In this document: positions 61,733 through 64,000 of the stretch, in pieces
Layout of the letters: each line of letters begins with the position of its first letter
Numbering within the stretch: position 1 is the stretch's first letter
DNA from: Mesocentrotus franciscanus
Lineage: Eukaryota > Echinodermata > Echinoidea > Camarodonta > Strongylocentrotidae
Direction: 5' to 3'
NCBI GenBank assembly: GCA_037976565.1
Contig: CP137675.1
Span: forward strand, 15,589,330-15,653,329
Length of the DNA: 64,000 nt
Program-made: the position numbers and the translations under genes
The notes under the pieces: generated by a model
Seen by the model: only the letters and a program-made list of their open reading frames with translations
Told to the model about the DNA's origin: nothing
Databases searched by the model: none

Positions 61733-63589
61733 TTATAACATACGATGACCATACCATGCAATTGCTAATCCTAACAATGGCCCTATAACCATGATGGCAA
61801 TAAATGCAATGACTAAATTTCTAGAGGTGCAACCCAACGTCGCCCCATCATCAGGGCAGTCAGACTTTGCCTTGGGGAAGCGGAGTGGACGAAACCTTGT
61901 TTCTTTTAGAACTGATGTAACCTCTTGCAGAGTGTCTTTGTTAGTTCTTGTTTTCTCCAAGATATTGTGCAAATCTTTATCCATTTTTTCAAAGAACTCC
62001 TGAGCTGCCCTGTTTTCCCCATCCAAGGAACCTGGTATACTGATAGTCCGGATAAACTCTGTCTGGCTGTCGTCAGAATCACTAAAATGGTCGCTTTCAT
62101 CAGAATGTCTGTGACCGTTTGCGACAAGCGGTTTAGCGTGATTAACTTTGCGTAATGAGGCACCCACTTGGTTGTTAAGGTCATCTTCGATCTCCAACAG
62201 AATTCCATCACGCCGCATTGGCACTTTGAGAGTTCGGTGGGCATAGAAATCCTGATCTGCTATTAAGTTGTTGATTCGCTTCAATTCTGAAACCTAGTCA
62301 AACAAGAGTTACAGAGAGAGAGAGAGAGAGAGAGATGTCAAATATATACTATACACTGCTATGCACTTTACAGAATTTACCATACTAACTTATTCCTAAA
62401 GTCCCATAATCAAATTATCAAATCATATATTTCATCATAGTTGATAACTATCAAACACCCACAATTCTAAACAGCTGTAAAGTTTATTTCTTCAAAAGAA
62501 GAGTTTGTTACAGGAGAAATAATACTTGATTCAAATCCTCTGGTCAGTGATCACCATCTACATACAGTACTGTACTTCCTTTCCATAAATTCTGTTGTCC
62601 GTATAAAGTTGATGTCAAGTGCAGGGTAATCTTCTTATTTTAGGCCTACAAACCCAAACAAATTATTACTCAATACGGATCAACGTTCTGCAATACTTGC
62701 CATTTTAAATAATATGGAAACATACGTGTAGGAAGGAGGCTGATAGGAAAGTTATTCCGATCTATTCCTTTTTAGTTCTTCCCCAATGTCATCACTATTC
62801 TTCGAGGACAAAGGGAATACAAAACAATGTAAAGGAATATATAAACTACACAATGAAATACATATTACACAATGTACTACATAATTGCATTGAAACATAA
62901 ATATATACATGTACAAGTACATGTACATATCAGGTACTTTTAACAAATTGGAACGTAATGAGGGTAAGTTGGGTTTAGACATTTATCTCATTGCCTCCCT
63001 AATTGTGCTCTCCTGCCACCTCCACAATTTTTGAATTTCAGACCTGCCCTCTCACCTTCCCCCTCCCCCAAAAAATAAAGGCAAAAAAGGCATCTAAGCA
63101 AATAATTGGAACCTCTTGTTGTTTTCCTTCGCTTGTCAGAAATATCCTAAGTGATATTCCATCTTTAATATACTTAAAAGTATTTTTTTCCTCCTTGCTT
63201 CATTCAAGATTTGTTTTTAAGAGCGTTCCCCCTATTTTTACAGGATCCGCCCCTGCACCCTGATTCTTAGTTCTTACCCTGCATCCATAACGGAGAGAAA
63301 ATGTTTGTAATGTGTCGCCTTCATTGATATCCTTCTCCACATACACCATTTCATCCTCCCCAGTGTTTTTTGTCTTTTTCTTTCTCTTGCCGCCATCACC
63401 ACCACCACCCCGAGTTCGGAGCTCCGACATCTCGATGCGATCATCGGTGTTGATCTCATCTTTGGTGATAGCCGATTCTCCGAAGACGTACACTGTCGAA
63501 TTCTGCACATTTTGGACTTGGCCAGACACAGGCGTGTATTTGCTTCGATCATGTTTGGGTTTGCTTCGAAACCCATGGACAGAACTCAT
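61733..63589 (-). CDS. LYSMD3: LysM and peptidoglycan-binding domain-containing protein 3/4, complete, 2 coding exons, 290 aa
   Basis: Exons in transcript order: 63589-63278 (104 codons, ending AGG|GTAAGA) and 62293-61733 (acceptor GACTAG|GTTTC, stop TAA 61733-61735). The start is the ATG at 63589 (MSSVHGFRSK). One LysM domain at about residues 85-131: VEKDINEGDTLQTFSLRYGC, then SELKRINNLIADQDF and RTLKVPM, as in vertebrate LYSMD3/4. A charged linker follows, with a Ser/Asp-rich run (DESDHFSDSDDSQ) and a KMDKDLHNILEKT helix. One membrane segment (LVIAFIAIMVIGPLLGLAIAW, 264-284) leaves only six residues after it. Human LYSMD3 (306 aa) has a much longer tail. The family consists of single-pass membrane proteins of the Golgi, endosomes or cell surface; roles in chitin sensing and Rab32-family GTPase activation have been reported. 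LYSMD3 versus LYSMD4 rests mainly on the POLR3G neighbour. Confidence 0.93.
62311..62335. repeat. (GA)n microsatellite in LYSMD3 intron
   Basis: A short GA run just upstream (gene strand) of the exon 2 acceptor; on the gene strand it reads (TC)n and may act as part of the pyrimidine tract. Confidence 0.9.
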
Positions 63590-64000
63590 CACATCTGCTG
63601 GATCTCAACTGGGCAGCAATGGTAGAAGCTTCTTATGATTCCCGTTGACCAAGATGTAAATTTTGTTAAAACTTTGTTTGTCGTAGGTCACATAATCAGT
63701 GAAGCAATGCAGTAATCAGTATAGGTGTTGGGGCCGGAGCAGTGTTAAAGTTTTCCTTCCAGAAAAGACAAGTCAGAGAAGAAAGACAAAAAATTCAAAA
63801 TGATTTTGTTTTTGTTTGTTGTTAGGCCTAGCATGTAGAACTATTGCCGTTGAGCCATGTACAGTGAATTTACGCGCTCTGATTGGCCGATACGCTCCAG
63901 CTGTTTTGAATTTAAGTGAGAGAGGGCCTACTTAACTTAAGCGCGACTTAAGTGCGACTTAAGTTCAATGGCAAAGTCAATACGAAATATTACGTCACAC
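63590..64000. other. LYSMD3 upstream region with R3 repeat copy 3
   Basis: 63590-63832 is the likely 5' UTR and proximal promoter of LYSMD3, with no clear core element. 63833-64000 is a repeat shared with the POLR3G intron element: TGTACAGTGAATTTACGCG, CTCTGATTGGCCGATACG, GTGAGAGAGGGCCTACTTAA, then several CTTAAGT units. It is cut by the window end. Confidence 0.65.

Overview
This is a stretch of animal nuclear DNA, AT-rich and repeat-laden, carrying four protein-coding genes split by GT-AG introns. No bacterial operons, CRISPR arrays, rRNA genes or convincing functional tRNA genes are visible. The four proteins (ABHD17, FKBP8, POLR3G and LYSMD3/4 type), the abundant palindromic TACATGTA repeats, tRNA-derived SINEs with an L2-like tail and many foldback elements point to a marine invertebrate deuterostome. 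An echinoderm, perhaps a sea urchin, is my best guess; the genus cannot be fixed from the sequence alone.

Layout. 1-9233 (+): the 3' part of an ABHD17 depalmitoylase gene, one exon entering from the left edge and a last exon separated by an 8.4 kb intron. 9234-29352: a gene-free interval between convergent genes, with (ACATGT) arrays up to about 22 kb, a LINE remnant at 17.6 kb and a 660 bp TA-flanked foldback element at 24.3 kb. 29353-41049 (-): a complete ten-coding-exon FKBP8 gene (390 aa), reconstructed exon by exon with every phase agreeing. Its introns hold two further LINE remnants, MITEs, an 82 bp tandem repeat over an exon boundary and a ~190 bp tandem array. 41065-44963: the shared upstream region of two divergent genes, with a 98%-identical 204 bp inverted repeat and a degenerate minisatellite. 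44964-51459 (+): a complete six-exon POLR3G (RNA polymerase III subunit RPC7) gene, 220 aa. Its intron 1 carries a 1.84 kb TTAA-flanked element and intron 3 a 173 bp (GAA)n tract. 51460-61732: intergenic, containing two ~600 bp near-identical inverted arms 3.6 kb apart. 61733-63589 (-): a complete two-coding-exon LYSMD3/4 gene, 290 aa. 63590-64000: upstream sequence with a truncated repeat.

The genes do not form a pathway: ABHD17 removes palmitate at membranes, FKBP8 is a tail-anchored co-chaperone and mitophagy receptor, POLR3G is a Pol III subunit, and LYSMD3/4 is a membrane LysM protein. What links the last two is position. POLR3G and LYSMD3 are also tail-to-tail neighbours in the human genome, so this pairing looks like ancient conserved microsynteny.

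I did not find a new multi-gene system. The most notable non-gene structures are the large inverted repeats, especially the pair just downstream of POLR3G, and the duplicated splice acceptor of FKBP8 exon 9.
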